A DNA stretch of 64,000 nt from Pelagibacteraceae bacterium AG-345-F21 (GCA_003281795.1 QCAW01000002.1:1-64000); one strand, 5' to 3'; counted from the first letter of the stretch, positions 36,319 to 47,463 are shown. Notes: generated from the sequence alone by a model not told the origin. Numbers and translations: made by a program.

Positions 36319-38100
36319 ATGGCAAAAATGACAACAGAAGAAGCTTTTGTAAAAGTTTTACAAATGCATGGTATAGAGCATGCGTTTGGAATAATAGGTT
36401 CTGCTTTTATGCCTATCTCGGATATTTTTCCAGACGCTGGTATTACATTTTGGGATGTAGCTCATGAAACTAATGGCGGATTAATTGCTGATGGATACAC
36501 AAGAGCGACAGGAAAAATGTCAATGGTTATTGCTCAGAACGGACCAGGCATAACAGGATTAGTCACGCCTATTAAAACCGCTTATTGGAATCATACGCCA
36601 TTACTTTTAGTAACCCCACAAGCAGCAAACAAAACAATGGGACAAGGAGGATTTCAAGAAGTAGAGCAAATGAATTTATTTAAAGACATGGTTTGCTACC
36701 AAGAAGAAGTAAGAGATCCATCAAGAATGGCAGAAGTTTTAAATCGAGTTATTGAAAAAGCAATTAGGGGATCAGCACCAGCTCAAATTAATGTACCAAG
36801 AGATTATTGGACACAAGTTATTGATATAGATCTACCACCGATTGTTAGATTAGAGAGACAAGCAGGAGGTACAGAAGCAATTGATAAAGCAGCAAAATTA
36901 TTATCTGAGTCAAAATTCCCAGTCATTTTATCTGGAGCTGGAGTCGTTATTGGTGGAGCAATAAATGACTGCGTAAAATTAGCAGAAAAATTAGACTCCC
37001 CAGTTTGTTCTGGTTACCAACATAATGATAGTTTTCCAGGTAGCCACCCTTTAGCTGTAGGACCTTTAGGATATAATGGGTCTAAAGCAGGAATGGAATT
37101 AATTTCTAAAGCAGATGTAGTTTTAGCTTTAGGTACAAGATTAAATCCTTTTTCTACACTACCGGGATATGGAATAGACTACTGGCCAAAAAATGCAAAA
37201 ATAATTCAAGTCGACATGAATTCTGACAGAATTGGGCTAACTAAAAAAGTAACCGTAGGAATTTGTGGAGATGCAAAACTAGTAGCACAACAGTTATTAA
37301 ATAAACTATCTCCAAAAGCAGGAGATACAGATAGAAAGAAAAGAAAAGATTTAATTCATCAGACCAAATCAGCATGGCTTCAAAAATTATCAAGTCTAGA
37401 TCATGAGGATGATGATCCAGGTACAGTTTGGAATAAGGAAGCAAGAGAAAGAGATAAAGACAGAATGTCTCCAAGACAAGCATGGAGAGCTATACAGGCT
37501 GGAATGCCAGAGAATGTAATCATATCAAGCGATATTGGAAATAATTGTGCTATAGGCAATGCTTACCCAACTTTTGAAAAAGGAAGAAAATATTTAGCAC
37601 CAGGGTTATTTGGTCCTTGCGGTTATGGATTTCCTGCAATTTTAGGAGCAAAAATTGGTTGCTCAGATACACCTGTAATTGGATTTGCTGGTGATGGAGC
37701 TTTTGGAATAAGTATGAATGAAATGAGTTCGTGTGCTCGAAAAGAATGGCCTGCTATTTCCATGGTTATTTTTAGAAACTATCAATGGGGTGCAGAAAAA
37801 AGAAATTCTATTTTATGGTTTGACGATAATTTTATTGGAACTGAATTAGACCCAGAACTAAGCTATGCAAAAGTTGCTAATGCTTGTGGTTTAAAAGGTG
37901 TAACAGCAAAGACCATGGAAGAGACCACTAAAGCAATAAAACAATCATGTGAAGATCAAAAAAAAGGAATTACAACTTTTATTGAGGTAATTTTAAATCA
38001 AGAACTAGGTGAACCATTTAGAAGAGATGCAATGAAAAAACCAGTAAAAGTTGCAGGTATAAACAAAACTGATATGAAGTCCCAAAAAGTATTAAACTAG
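36319..38100 (+). CDS. xsc: Sulfoacetaldehyde acetyltransferase
   Basis: ThPP enzyme with Xsc-type segments ETNGGLIADGYTRATGKMSMVIAQNGPGITG, GQGGFQEVEQMNLFKDMVCYQEEVRDPSRM. Confidence 0.93.
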   Translation: MAKMTTEEAFVKVLQMHGIEHAFGIIGSAFMPISDIFPDAGITFWDVAHETNGGLIADGYTRATGKMSMVIAQNGPGITGLVTPIKTAYWNHTPLLLVTPQAANKTMGQGGFQEVEQMNLFKDMVCYQEEVRDPSRMAEVLNRVIEKAIRGSAPAQINVPRDYWTQVIDIDLPPIVRLERQAGGTEAIDKAAKLLSESKFPVILSGAGVVIGGAINDCVKLAEKLDSPVCSGYQHNDSFPGSHPLAVGPLGYNGSKAGMELISKADVVLALGTRLNPFSTLPGYGIDYWPKNAKIIQVDMNSDRIGLTKKVTVGICGDAKLVAQQLLNKLSPKAGDTDRKKRKDLIHQTKSAWLQKLSSLDHEDDDPGTVWNKEARERDKDRMSPRQAWRAIQAGMPENVIISSDIGNNCAIGNAYPTFEKGRKYLAPGLFGPCGYGFPAILGAKIGCSDTPVIGFAGDGAFGISMNEMSSCARKEWPAISMVIFRNYQWGAEKRNSILWFDDNFIGTELDPELSYAKVANACGLKGVTAKTMEETTKAIKQSCEDQKKGITTFIEVILNQELGEPFRRDAMKKPVKVAGINKTDMKSQKVLN

Positions 38101-38909
38101 TTTAAATCTAAAACAGTAGCTGGATCTAATCTAACTCCAAACCAATTAAGCCTAACATCTAAATGCGGTCCTGTTGATCTTCCAGTAGATCCTACCGTGC
38201 CAATTATTTCTCCTTGTTTTACTTTTTGTCCTTTTTTTACATAAATATCTTTTAGGTGCATGTATAAAGTAGAAATTCCATGTCCGTGATCAAATATCAA
38301 AGTGCCACCGGTATAAAATAAGTTGGGTTCTACCATGGTAGCTGTTCCATCTAACATAGCTTTAATTTTAGTCCCTTCCTTTGCAGCAAAATCCACTCCG
38401 TAATGCGGCCATTTCGGTTTTCCATTTAATATTCGTTGACTTCCATAAACTCCAGTAACTATTGCTTCATCTAGGGGATTAATAAATTTTTTTGTAAAAA
38501 AATTTAAATTGCTTTCTATTTCTCTGGCTTCTACAATTATCTTATTTTCTCTTTTTATTCTTTCATATACTTCTTTAGGAGGAGTGACTTTTTTTTCTGG
38601 AAGACCATCTATTCTTTGAATCTTGTATTTTCTCTTAAAGACTTTTTTTATAATTACATCTGATTTTTGATCTTTTATTATTTGAATAGTTACATCTTTT
38701 TTTCTATCTCTGCCTATACCAAAAGCAAAATAACCTTCTTCAGTGACCAGGATATCTTTTTTATCTATCTTAACTTTTGCTTCAGGACTTGTTTTCCCCA
38801 GAATAAAAGATCCTTGATTAAATTTTCCTTTGAATTCTACTGCAGATAAGTTTTGATTTGAAAAAACAATAATTGAAAATAAAAATATTTTTATTATCTT
38901 GCTGTCCAT
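38097..38909 (-). CDS. M23 family metallopeptidase
   Basis: WPHYGVDFAAKEGTKI, GNG-type HGHGISTLYMHL, STGRSTGPHLDVRL. Confidence 0.92.
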   Translation of the reverse strand: MDSKIIKIFLFSIIVFSNQNLSAVEFKGKFNQGSFILGKTSPEAKVKIDKKDILVTEEGYFAFGIGRDRKKDVTIQIIKDQKSDVIIKKVFKRKYKIQRIDGLPEKKVTPPKEVYERIKRENKIIVEAREIESNLNFFTKKFINPLDEAIVTGVYGSQRILNGKPKWPHYGVDFAAKEGTKIKAMLDGTATMVEPNLFYTGGTLIFDHGHGISTLYMHLKDIYVKKGQKVKQGEIIGTVGSTGRSTGPHLDVRLNWFGVRLDPATVLDLN

Positions 38910-39661
38910 CCGCCATCTACCAATAATGAAGTTCCAGTTATCATAGAAGCTGCATCTGAAGCCAAAAAAACTGCAGCAGATGATATTTCAGGTAGTTCAG
39001 CATATCTTCCTAAAGGAATATTACCTAAAACTTCCTTTCTAAAATTTTTATTTTTAAAAAACTTTTTTGTCATTGGAGTAACTACAAACGTAGGAGCAAT
39101 GCTATTAACTCTTACATTGTATTTAGCTAAATCTATTGCCATACCTTTTGTTAGTCCTTCGATACCAAATTTCGTCATATTATAAACACTTCTAATAGGG
39201 CCTCCAACATGACCCATTTGAGAGGACATATTAACTATTGCACCACCAATCTTTTTTCTATTCTTTGTTTGAACCATTTTTAAAGCTACTAAATTAGCAA
39301 CATTGAAAGCAGCAATAGTATTTATCTTAACTACTTTTTCCATGTCTTGCTTACGGATTTTTAAAAAATGTTCAGGGATATTTGTTCCAGCGTTATTAAT
39401 TAAAACATCAATCTTTTGCTGGCTATTTATGACTTGCTTTAGCTGAAGGTAGTTAGTTAAATCGCACACGTAAGTTTTGCATTTAACTTTATGTTTTTTT
39501 GCTATTTTAGCAACAGAGTCTAAATCTTTTTTTGTTCTACTTATTAGTATTAAATTCGATCCAGCTTCTGCTAAAGCTATTGCACAAGCTCGACCCAAAC
39601 CTTTACCTGCTCCGGTAACTAAAGAATACTTTCTTTTTAAATTATATTTTTTTAAATACAT
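38894..39661 (-). CDS. Short-chain dehydrogenase/reductase
   Basis: SLVTGAGKGLGRACA, YNMTKFGIEGLTKG, DGGWTAR. Confidence 0.92.
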   Translation of the reverse strand: MYLKKYNLKRKYSLVTGAGKGLGRACAIALAEAGSNLILISRTKKDLDSVAKIAKKHKVKCKTYVCDLTNYLQLKQVINSQQKIDVLINNAGTNIPEHFLKIRKQDMEKVVKINTIAAFNVANLVALKMVQTKNRKKIGGAIVNMSSQMGHVGGPIRSVYNMTKFGIEGLTKGMAIDLAKYNVRVNSIAPTFVVTPMTKKFFKNKNFRKEVLGNIPLGRYAELPEISSAAVFLASDAASMITGTSLLVDGGWTAR

Positions 39662-39663
39662 AA

Positions 39664-40239
39664 TTATAAAATCAACTTAAGATCAGTGTATATTAAATCT
39701 ATAGCAACTATTAGTATAGCTAATAAACCAATCCAAGCAATCCACTTATATTTCTTAATCCATTGTGAGATTAAATTAGCTGCTACCGCCATCAAAATAA
39801 TTGACAAAACTAATCCAAAAATTAATAAATGATAATGATGCCCAGCAGCTCCTGCTACTCCTAATACGTTGTCTAAGCTCATAGTAAAGTCAGCTAATAA
39901 AATAGTCCAGATAGCTTTTAGTAAGTTAGATTTATCTATTTTAATATCTTTATTGCTAACTTCTTCATCTTTTATTACGTCTGTATAAAGTTTATAAATT
40001 ACATAAAGTAGAAGAATTCCACCTATCAATCTTAGCCCAGTAATTTGCAAAAGATAAGCTGTAAGCAGAGTTAAAATTATTCTTAAAACCACAGCACCAC
40101 CTATGCCCCAAAAGATAACTCTTTTTCTTTGATTTGGAGGAAATTTTGATGCAACCATTCCGATTATGATTGCGTTATCTCCAGCTAAAATTAGATCTAT
40201 AAAAACTATCTGCGAAAATATAATTAATTGTTCAGACAT
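39664..40239 (-). CDS. TerC-family integral membrane protein
   Basis: IDLILAGDNAIIIGMVA, DFTMSLDNVLGVAG. Confidence 0.9.
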   Translation of the reverse strand: MSEQLIIFSQIVFIDLILAGDNAIIIGMVASKFPPNQRKRVIFWGIGGAVVLRIILTLLTAYLLQITGLRLIGGILLLYVIYKLYTDVIKDEEVSNKDIKIDKSNLLKAIWTILLADFTMSLDNVLGVAGAAGHHYHLLIFGLVLSIILMAVAANLISQWIKKYKWIAWIGLLAILIVAIDLIYTDLKLIL

Positions 40240-40241
40240 AG

Positions 40242-41849
40242 TTATGAATTCAATATCATGTCTGCTGCCTTTTCAGCAATCATTATAGTAGGTGCATTTG
40301 TATTGCCAGAAGTGATATTAGGCATTATTGATGCATCAATAACTCTCAAATTTTCTATACCTCTAACTTTAAGTTTTTCATCAACAACCGAGTCGTCTCC
40401 ATTTCCCATTTTACAAGTACCAACAGGATGAAAGATTGTTTGGGTATGTTCGCTAGCAGCCTGAACTAATTCTTCATTGTCTGTAATATGTACTCCCGGC
40501 CTATATTCTTCTGGCTCGTATTTTTTAAATGCATCAGTTTCTAACATTATCTTTCTTACAATTTTTAAACTTTTTGCAGCAACATCTCTATCGTCTTGGG
40601 TAGATAAATAGTTCATTTTGATCTTAGGATTTTCTCTACTATCATTACTTGTAATATTTATTTCACCTCTACTAGTAGGTCTTATATTTGCAATAGTGGG
40701 AGTGATACCATCAAAGTCATGCATCTTAGTAGCACCCAAAATATCTGTGCTGATTGGCTGCACATGGAACTGTAAATTAGGTGTAGCTCTTGATAGATCA
40801 CTTTTGAGAAAACCACAAACTTGGCTAGCACCCATTGTCATTGGTCCACTTTGATTAAATATATATTCTAATCCAATTAATAGATTTCCAAATAAACTAT
40901 TAATCTTCCCATTAAGAGATTTTAATCTTTTTACTTTATAAACTGGTCTAAACATTAAATGGTCTTGTAAATTTTTTCCAACCCCCGATAATTCATGTAC
41001 AATTGGTATCCCTAGAGGTTTTAATTTTTTTGAGTCTCCAACACCAGATACTTGTAAAATGTGAGGTGAGCCAATGGATCCAGCTGAAAGTAATATCTCT
41101 TTATTTGCTTTTATTGTTGTTAATTTTCCGTTGTTGTAAAAACTTACACTTATGGCTTTTTTACCCGTGAAATTAATTTTTTGAACATGGGCATTAACTA
41201 TTATCTTTAAATTTGTTCTTTTTTTTATAGGATTTAGATATCCTTTAGCAGCACTACATCGTAATTTTAGTAATTTTTGACGACTTGTAGTAAATTGAAA
41301 ATATCCAACTCCAAAATTATCTCCAGTGTTAAAATCATTAGTTCTAGGAATACCGTATTCTTCTGCTGCGTTTTGAAATTCCTCTAACATTTTTAAATTA
41401 ATCTTTTTATTAGTTACTGTTATTGGTCCATCATCATTATGAAATTCGCTTTTTCCTAACTCGTTATTTTCTGACTTTAAAAAATATGGAAGAACATCTT
41501 CCCAAGCCCATCCAGTATTTCCTTGCTGTCTCCAGTTATCATAATCATTACTTTGACCTCTAATCCAAAGGAGCCCATTTATAGATGAACTTCCACCAAG
41601 TGTTTTTCCCCTTGGATAACGGATTGATCTATTAGCCATTGTTGCATCTTTTTCTGTATGAAAGCACCAATCCACTTTAGGATTATGCATGGTTTTGTAA
41701 TAACCTACTGGAATGTGTATCCAGGGATAAATATCTTTTCCTCCAGCTTCTAATAATAAAACTTTATTTTTTGAATTGGCTGTAAGTCGGTTGGCTAAAA
41801 CACATCCTGCAGACCCAGCACCAATTATGATATAGTCAAATTCTTCCAT
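40242..41849 (-). CDS. GMC oxidoreductase (choline dehydrogenase-like)
   Basis: [48 protein letters not shown]. Confidence 0.93.
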   Translation of the reverse strand: MEEFDYIIIGAGSAGCVLANRLTANSKNKVLLLEAGGKDIYPWIHIPVGYYKTMHNPKVDWCFHTEKDATMANRSIRYPRGKTLGGSSSINGLLWIRGQSNDYDNWRQQGNTGWAWEDVLPYFLKSENNELGKSEFHNDDGPITVTNKKINLKMLEEFQNAAEEYGIPRTNDFNTGDNFGVGYFQFTTSRQKLLKLRCSAAKGYLNPIKKRTNLKIIVNAHVQKINFTGKKAISVSFYNNGKLTTIKANKEILLSAGSIGSPHILQVSGVGDSKKLKPLGIPIVHELSGVGKNLQDHLMFRPVYKVKRLKSLNGKINSLFGNLLIGLEYIFNQSGPMTMGASQVCGFLKSDLSRATPNLQFHVQPISTDILGATKMHDFDGITPTIANIRPTSRGEINITSNDSRENPKIKMNYLSTQDDRDVAAKSLKIVRKIMLETDAFKKYEPEEYRPGVHITDNEELVQAASEHTQTIFHPVGTCKMGNGDDSVVDEKLKVRGIENLRVIDASIMPNITSGNTNAPTIMIAEKAADMILNS

Positions 41850-41985
41850 GAATAACTACCTTATAGGTCAGAAATTTATTAATTTCCAATACGTCTGTTG
41901 CAACCTATGGTTTTAACACTTTAGTTTGACTTCAAGGCTCTTATCAAGTTTAATTTTAGTAATTAACAAACAAAACGGGGGAATA

Positions 41986-43080
41986 ATGAAAAAATTATTA
42001 ACTGTAGTTTTAAGTTTAGCGGTATTTATTGGTTTTTCAATGAGCACTGCAAACGCTAAAACTTTAAAATGTCAGACCGTTCTTAACACAAAAGCTGATG
42101 AAGTGAAGATGTTAAAGGACTTTACTGACACTGTAACAGAATTAACTGATGGTTCATTGAAATTTGAAATTTTACCAGCAGGTGCTGTTGTAGGAGTAAA
42201 AGAAACATTAGATGCAGTTGACAAAGGATTAATCGACTGTGGATTTGCTTGGACGCATTATTGGTCTGGCGATCATCCTGCAGCTATGTTATTTGGTTCA
42301 CCAGTAGCAGGTGGTGGAGTAGGTATAGATAACTTAGCATTCTTATCTTGGTTCCAATATGGTGGTGGTAAAGAATTATACGACCAACTTTGGAAAGAAA
42401 TGGGAAGAGACATAAAAGGATTTATGCTTCAACCTGTAGGTCCAGAAGCTTTAGGCTGGTTTCCAAAGCCAATTAAAGATATGGCTGACTTTAGAAAATA
42501 TAAGTTCAGAACACCTCCAGGAATTCCTGGCCAAACATATAAAGACATTGGTATAGCATCTGTTGCAATGGGTGGTGGAGATATTCTTCCGGCACTACAA
42601 GCAGGTACTATTGATGCAGCAGAATGGTGTTGTCCAAAACCAGATTTAACATTTGGTTTTCAAAAGGTATTAAAACACTATTACCTACAAGGTTTACACC
42701 AAGTAGTAGTAAATGCTGATTTTTATATAACTGGAAAAACTTATAAAAAAATGACTGCTCACGAGAAAAAATCTCTTGAAGTTGCTGCAAACGCTTCGCT
42801 AGCTAAGTCTTTAAGCTACAGAATCTATGAAAATGGAAAAGCTTTAAGAGAACTTACTACTAAGCATGGTGTTATCTTAGAAGATACTCCTTCAGACTAC
42901 TTTAAAGAATATATGGCAGCAGCAAAGAAAACATTGAACAAAAACGCAGCGGATAATAAATTTTTCGCAAAAGTTTACGATTCAATGAAAGAATTTGCTG
43001 ATATTGCTGTACCTTTCTGGAGTGGTGCACAAATGTCTAACGCTAAGCTAGGAATGGCTCACGCAGCGACATTAAAATAG
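41986..43080 (+). CDS. TRAP transporter substrate-binding protein (DctP family)
   Basis: Signal peptide at ATG 41986; FRTPPGIPGQTYKDIGIASVAMGGGDILPALQAGTIDAAEWCCP. Confidence 0.92.
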   Translation: MKKLLTVVLSLAVFIGFSMSTANAKTLKCQTVLNTKADEVKMLKDFTDTVTELTDGSLKFEILPAGAVVGVKETLDAVDKGLIDCGFAWTHYWSGDHPAAMLFGSPVAGGGVGIDNLAFLSWFQYGGGKELYDQLWKEMGRDIKGFMLQPVGPEALGWFPKPIKDMADFRKYKFRTPPGIPGQTYKDIGIASVAMGGGDILPALQAGTIDAAEWCCPKPDLTFGFQKVLKHYYLQGLHQVVVNADFYITGKTYKKMTAHEKKSLEVAANASLAKSLSYRIYENGKALRELTTKHGVILEDTPSDYFKEYMAAAKKTLNKNAADNKFFAKVYDSMKEFADIAVPFWSGAQMSNAKLGMAHAATLK

Positions 43081-43102
43081 TCACTAAGTAAAGATTATAA
43101 TG

Positions 43103-43137
43103 AAGCGGATCATTTAATTGATCCGCTTTATTTTTTT
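43103..43137 (+). terminator. Intercistronic Rho-independent terminator/attenuator
   Basis: aagcggatca-tttaat-tgatccgctt, 10 perfect bp, then ttattttttt; between dctP and dctQM. Confidence 0.85.
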
Positions 43138-43153
43138 AAAAAAAAAGGAGCCA

Positions 43154-43765
43154 ATGCCTTTAAGAACGAAATTAGATAAGTCAGATGAAATGATCGCTGA
43201 AAGGCGTGGAGGCTCAGGCAAGATGCCAGACGATATGCCATTATGGATGGCGAAAACTATTACATCAATAGATAAATTCAGTAAGAGAGTAGGCAGTGTA
43301 GTTTGTTGGATTTTAATGCCATTAATTTTTGCAATGACTTATGAAGTAATAATGAGAAAATTGTTTTTAGCACCTACAATTTGGGCTTATGACATTAGTA
43401 GATTTTTATACGGAGCTTTATTTATGTTAGGAGCAGGTTATGCTCTTTCCAAAGGAGTTCATATTAGAGCAGATTTTTTATACAGAAATTTTAAAACTAA
43501 AAATCAAGGACTTGTAGATTTTTGGTTATATATTCTATTCTATTTTCCAGGTTTAACAGTTTTTCTTTATATGACTATTGGTTATGTAGGAGAGTCTATA
43601 CAAAGAGGAGAGAGGGGAATGGACACGACATGGATGCCATATATGTGGCCAATTAAATCATGTCTACTTATAGGAATAGTTTTTCTTTTAATCCAAGGTA
43701 TTTCAGAATTATTAAAAAGTTATTGGGCTGCCAAAAAAGGTGAATGGCCTGGAGAAACTAAATGA
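43154..43765 (+). CDS. TRAP transporter small permease (DctQ)
   Basis: In-frame ATG 43154 after AAGGAG; track start 43118 lies inside the terminator stem. 4-TM DctQ pattern. Confidence 0.88.
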   Translation: MPLRTKLDKSDEMIAERRGGSGKMPDDMPLWMAKTITSIDKFSKRVGSVVCWILMPLIFAMTYEVIMRKLFLAPTIWAYDISRFLYGALFMLGAGYALSKGVHIRADFLYRNFKTKNQGLVDFWLYILFYFPGLTVFLYMTIGYVGESIQRGERGMDTTWMPYMWPIKSCLLIGIVFLLIQGISELLKSYWAAKKGEWPGETK

Positions 43766-45096
43766 TTGCTGAATTAATTGATCCAGCAGTACTAGGTTTT
43801 ATTCTAGTTGGCGTAATGCTTTTTGCTATATTTGTCGGATTTCCTATTTCATTTACATTAATTTTTTTAGGATTTGTATTTGGTTATCTAGGATTTGGAA
43901 AACTAGTCTTTTATTTAATGACTTTACAATTTTCAATGGTGATGACCGAACAAACACTCGCCGCCGTTCCACTCTTTGTTTTTATGGGCATTATGATGGA
44001 GCAAGCTGGGTTAATGGAGAGGTTGTTTTCAGCATTTCAACTAATGTTAGCAAGAGTCAGAGGATCACTTTACTATGCAGTTTTATTTGTTTCTGTAATA
44101 TTTGCTGCAGCAACAGGAATAGTCGGAGCTTCAGTTACAATTTTAGGAATTATGGCTGCAAAATCAATGAATAGATCCGGATACAATGTTCGTTTAGCTG
44201 CTGGAACAATTACTGCAGGAGGAACTCTAGGTATTTTAATTCCTCCGAGCATCATGCTTGTTGTAATGGGACCAATAATGGAAATTCCTGTTATTGATTT
44301 ATTTGCTGCTGCAATTTTTCCTGGAATACTTTTAGCTACTTTATATGCCGCTTACACAACAATTAGATGCATGATGGACCCTACTTTAGGTCCTCCTTTA
44401 CCTGAGGACATGAGAGCTACAAGCATGACTAAGGTTTGGATTGAATTCTTTTTAGGTTTAGTACCTCCAGCCGCTTTAGTCTTTGCTGCGCTAGGAAGTA
44501 TTCTATTTGGATTTGCAACACCTACTGAAGCGGCAGGATGTGGAGCGATGGGCGCTCTTCTTCTATCTTTAGCTTACAAAAAATTAACATTACCAAAATT
44601 ACAAGAAGCTTTAGTAAAAACTTTAGAGATAACTGCTTTGATTATGGTTTTAGTGGCTGCTTCAAATTTTTTTGGTGCAGTATTTGCAAGATTAGGAACG
44701 CCGACTCTCTTAACTGAATTTTTACTAGGTCTTGAAATGAATAGGTACTTAATTTTAGCAATGATAATGGTGATGATATTCTTACTAGGTTGGCCTTTGG
44801 AATGGGTACCAATAGTAATGATTATTATTCCAATTATTTTACCATTAGTAGAAGCATTAGGTTTTAATTTGACTTGGTTTGCTATTTTGGTTGCCGTTAA
44901 TCTTCAAACCGCTTGGCTGTCTCCACCTGTCGCACTTTCAGCATATTTTTTAAAGGGTGTTGTGCCTGAATGGGATTTAAAAGATATTTATTATGGAATG
45001 ATGCAATTTATGGTCTTGCAAATTATTGGATTAGTATTAATAGTAGTATTTCCACAAATTGCTTTGTGGTTACCAACATTACTTTATGGCAGTTAA
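43762..45096 (+). CDS. TRAP transporter large permease (DctM)
   Basis: GTLGILIPPSIMLVVMGPIMEIPVIDLF; GFATPTEAAGCGAMGALLL; LLGWPLEWVPIVMIIIPIILP. Confidence 0.95.
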   Translation: MIAELIDPAVLGFILVGVMLFAIFVGFPISFTLIFLGFVFGYLGFGKLVFYLMTLQFSMVMTEQTLAAVPLFVFMGIMMEQAGLMERLFSAFQLMLARVRGSLYYAVLFVSVIFAAATGIVGASVTILGIMAAKSMNRSGYNVRLAAGTITAGGTLGILIPPSIMLVVMGPIMEIPVIDLFAAAIFPGILLATLYAAYTTIRCMMDPTLGPPLPEDMRATSMTKVWIEFFLGLVPPAALVFAALGSILFGFATPTEAAGCGAMGALLLSLAYKKLTLPKLQEALVKTLEITALIMVLVAASNFFGAVFARLGTPTLLTEFLLGLEMNRYLILAMIMVMIFLLGWPLEWVPIVMIIIPIILPLVEALGFNLTWFAILVAVNLQTAWLSPPVALSAYFLKGVVPEWDLKDIYYGMMQFMVLQIIGLVLIVVFPQIALWLPTLLYGS

Positions 45097-46372
45097 ATAT
45101 ATTAAAAAAGCAGCGAAGACTCCAGAGACGGATGATCATAAAACACAAGCCGCGGTCCAAGATATTCTTAATGACATAGCAAAAAGGAAAGAAGAAGCAC
45201 TCAAAGAACTTAATAAAAAATTTGATAAGTATGAGGGAGAAGTAATTGTTTCTAAAGAAAAAATAGAAGAAGCAATTAAAAAAGTAGATCAAAAAACAAA
45301 AGATGATGTAAAATTTGCCCATGAAAGAATTAAAAAATTTGCTGAACACCAATTAAAAAGTATGAACAATGGATTTGAAGTTGAATTATCCAAAGGATTA
45401 TTTGCTGGACAAAGATTGATCCCAGTAGATACTGCTGGTTGTTACATTCCAGGAGGAAGATATGCGCATATCTCTTCAGCTGTAATGGCTATTACACCAG
45501 CGAAAGTAGCTGGTGTAAAAACTATTATTTGTGCCAGTCCTCCTAAAGATAAAGATGGAGCTAATCCTGGAATAATTTTTGCTGCAAATCATTGCGGTGC
45601 TGATGTAATAATGAATTTAGGTGGTGTAGCAGCAATAGGTTCAATGACACATGGATGTTTTAAAAATCCCCCAGTAGATTTTTTAGTAGGGGCAGGAAAT
45701 CAATATGTAGCTGAAGCTAAAAGAATTGTTTATGGTAAAGTAGGTATAGATCAATTTGCTGGACCAACTGAAATAGCTATCATTGCAGATAAGACAGCTG
45801 ATAAAGAAATTGTAGCTGTAGATCTTGTTGGTCAATTAGAGCATGGTTATAATTCTCCAGGTTGGTTATTTACCACTGATAAAGAATTAGCTGATTTTAC
45901 AATGAAAAGGGTACCAGAATTAATTAACGAATTACCAGAATTAGCTAAAGTAAACGCTACTGCTGCATGGAAAGATTATGGGGAAATAATTTTATGCGAT
46001 ACTAATGAGGAAATGGCAGAAGTTAGTGACAAGTATGCTTCAGAACATCTAGAAGTTCATGCTGAAAATTTAGACTGGTGGTTAAAAAGATTAAGAAATT
46101 ATGGATCATTATTCTTAGGAGAAGAAACTACAGTTGCTTACGGAGACAAATGTTCAGGAACAAATCACATTCTTCCAACAAAAGGTGGCGGAAGGTATAC
46201 AGGTGGTTTATTTGTAGGAAAATTTATAAAAACTCTTACTTTTCAAAGAATGACAAAAGAAGCTACAGAAGTAGTAGGGGCTACAGCTGCGAGACTAGGG
46301 AGAGCAGAAGGCATGGAAGCCCACGCTAGAACTGCAGACGTAAGATTAAGAAAATACGGCTTTTCAAATTAA
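45086..46372 (+). CDS. hpsN: Sulfopropanediol 3-dehydrogenase-like (HisD superfamily)
   Basis: GLFAGQRLIPVDTAGCYIPGGRYAHISSAVM, GAGNQYVAEAKR, HEV-type QLEHGYNSPGWL; HpsN-like rather than His-operon context. Confidence 0.82.
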   Translation: MAVKYIKKAAKTPETDDHKTQAAVQDILNDIAKRKEEALKELNKKFDKYEGEVIVSKEKIEEAIKKVDQKTKDDVKFAHERIKKFAEHQLKSMNNGFEVELSKGLFAGQRLIPVDTAGCYIPGGRYAHISSAVMAITPAKVAGVKTIICASPPKDKDGANPGIIFAANHCGADVIMNLGGVAAIGSMTHGCFKNPPVDFLVGAGNQYVAEAKRIVYGKVGIDQFAGPTEIAIIADKTADKEIVAVDLVGQLEHGYNSPGWLFTTDKELADFTMKRVPELINELPELAKVNATAAWKDYGEIILCDTNEEMAEVSDKYASEHLEVHAENLDWWLKRLRNYGSLFLGEETTVAYGDKCSGTNHILPTKGGGRYTGGLFVGKFIKTLTFQRMTKEATEVVGATAARLGRAEGMEAHARTADVRLRKYGFSN

Positions 46373-47376
46373 TGTATGCACTAGTTTATACTGGTACTAA
46401 TAAAATAGATTTCAGAGAAGAAAAAAATCCAAAAACTAAACCAGGTGAGTCTCTAATAAAAGTAAAAGCTTCAGGAATTTGTGGTTCAGATATGCACGCC
46501 TTCCACGGTAATGACGAAAGAAGAATACCTCCTTTAATATTAGGTCATGAAGTAAGTGGAACCAGTCTAGATGGTAAATTTAAAGATAAAGATGTTGTTA
46601 TAAATCCATTAATAAGTTGTGAAAATTGTGATTATTGTAAAAATGAGAGGGAACATCTATGTCCAGAAAGAACAATGATTGGGATGAGTACGCCAATTAA
46701 AAGAGAAGGGGGTTTGGCAGAATTCGTTTCAGTACCAGAAAAAAATATTTTTGAAGTACCAGAAAAATTAAGTATTAAAGAGGCAGCATTAGCTGAACCC
46801 ACAGCTGTAGCTTTACATGGAGTTTTATTAGCCGAACAAAATTTAAAAAAACCATTATCCGAATGCAAAATATTAATTCAAGGAGCAGGTGCGATAGGTT
46901 TGTTATGTGGTTTAGTACTAAATAAAGAGAAAAAAGCTACTAATATTATAATGTCAGATCCAAACAAAAAAAGATTAGATGTATGTGGTAAATATTTAAA
47001 AGCAAATTTTGTATCTCCAAACGATAAATCGATTAAAGAAAATAATTTTGATTTGATATTAGAGTCTGTCGGTCTCGAAGCTACACGACATCAAGCTATT
47101 AAATCAATAGCCCCTGGTGGCACTATTCTACATATAGGATTAACACAACCGTCTGGAACTTTTGATTTTAAGAAATTAACAATTCAAGAAGTGACATTAG
47201 TTGGTACATACTGTTATACAAATAAAGATTTTCAAAAAACTTTAGAAATTTTAAAAGAAAAAAAATTAGGGGATTTAGGTTGGATTGAGTATAGAGATCT
47301 TAAAAAAGGGTCCGAAGCATTTCAAGAAATACATAATGGTTCTTGTGTTGCTCCTAAAATCATACTTATTCCTTAG
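46372..47376 (+). CDS. Zn-dependent MDR alcohol dehydrogenase
   Basis: GICGSDMHAFHGND, LGHEVSG, CENCDYCKNEREHLCPER. Confidence 0.9.
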   Translation: MYALVYTGTNKIDFREEKNPKTKPGESLIKVKASGICGSDMHAFHGNDERRIPPLILGHEVSGTSLDGKFKDKDVVINPLISCENCDYCKNEREHLCPERTMIGMSTPIKREGGLAEFVSVPEKNIFEVPEKLSIKEAALAEPTAVALHGVLLAEQNLKKPLSECKILIQGAGAIGLLCGLVLNKEKKATNIIMSDPNKKRLDVCGKYLKANFVSPNDKSIKENNFDLILESVGLEATRHQAIKSIAPGGTILHIGLTQPSGTFDFKKLTIQEVTLVGTYCYTNKDFQKTLEILKEKKLGDLGWIEYRDLKKGSEAFQEIHNGSCVAPKIILIP

Positions 47377-47463
47377 TTCTTCTTATAGTTGTAGACAAAT
47401 TGCATACCTGAAACGACTATTTAACATAGTTAAACTTAGTAAAAGTTAATTAGTATTAGAATT

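Noticed and set aside
41850-41985. Possible riboswitch upstream of the TRAP binding protein
   Set aside because: Only weak short inverted repeats (e.g. gaaatt-tatt-aatttc); no recognisable aptamer core.
46078-46329. 83-aa ORF overlapping hpsN on the same strand
   Set aside because: Out-of-frame shadow of hpsN.
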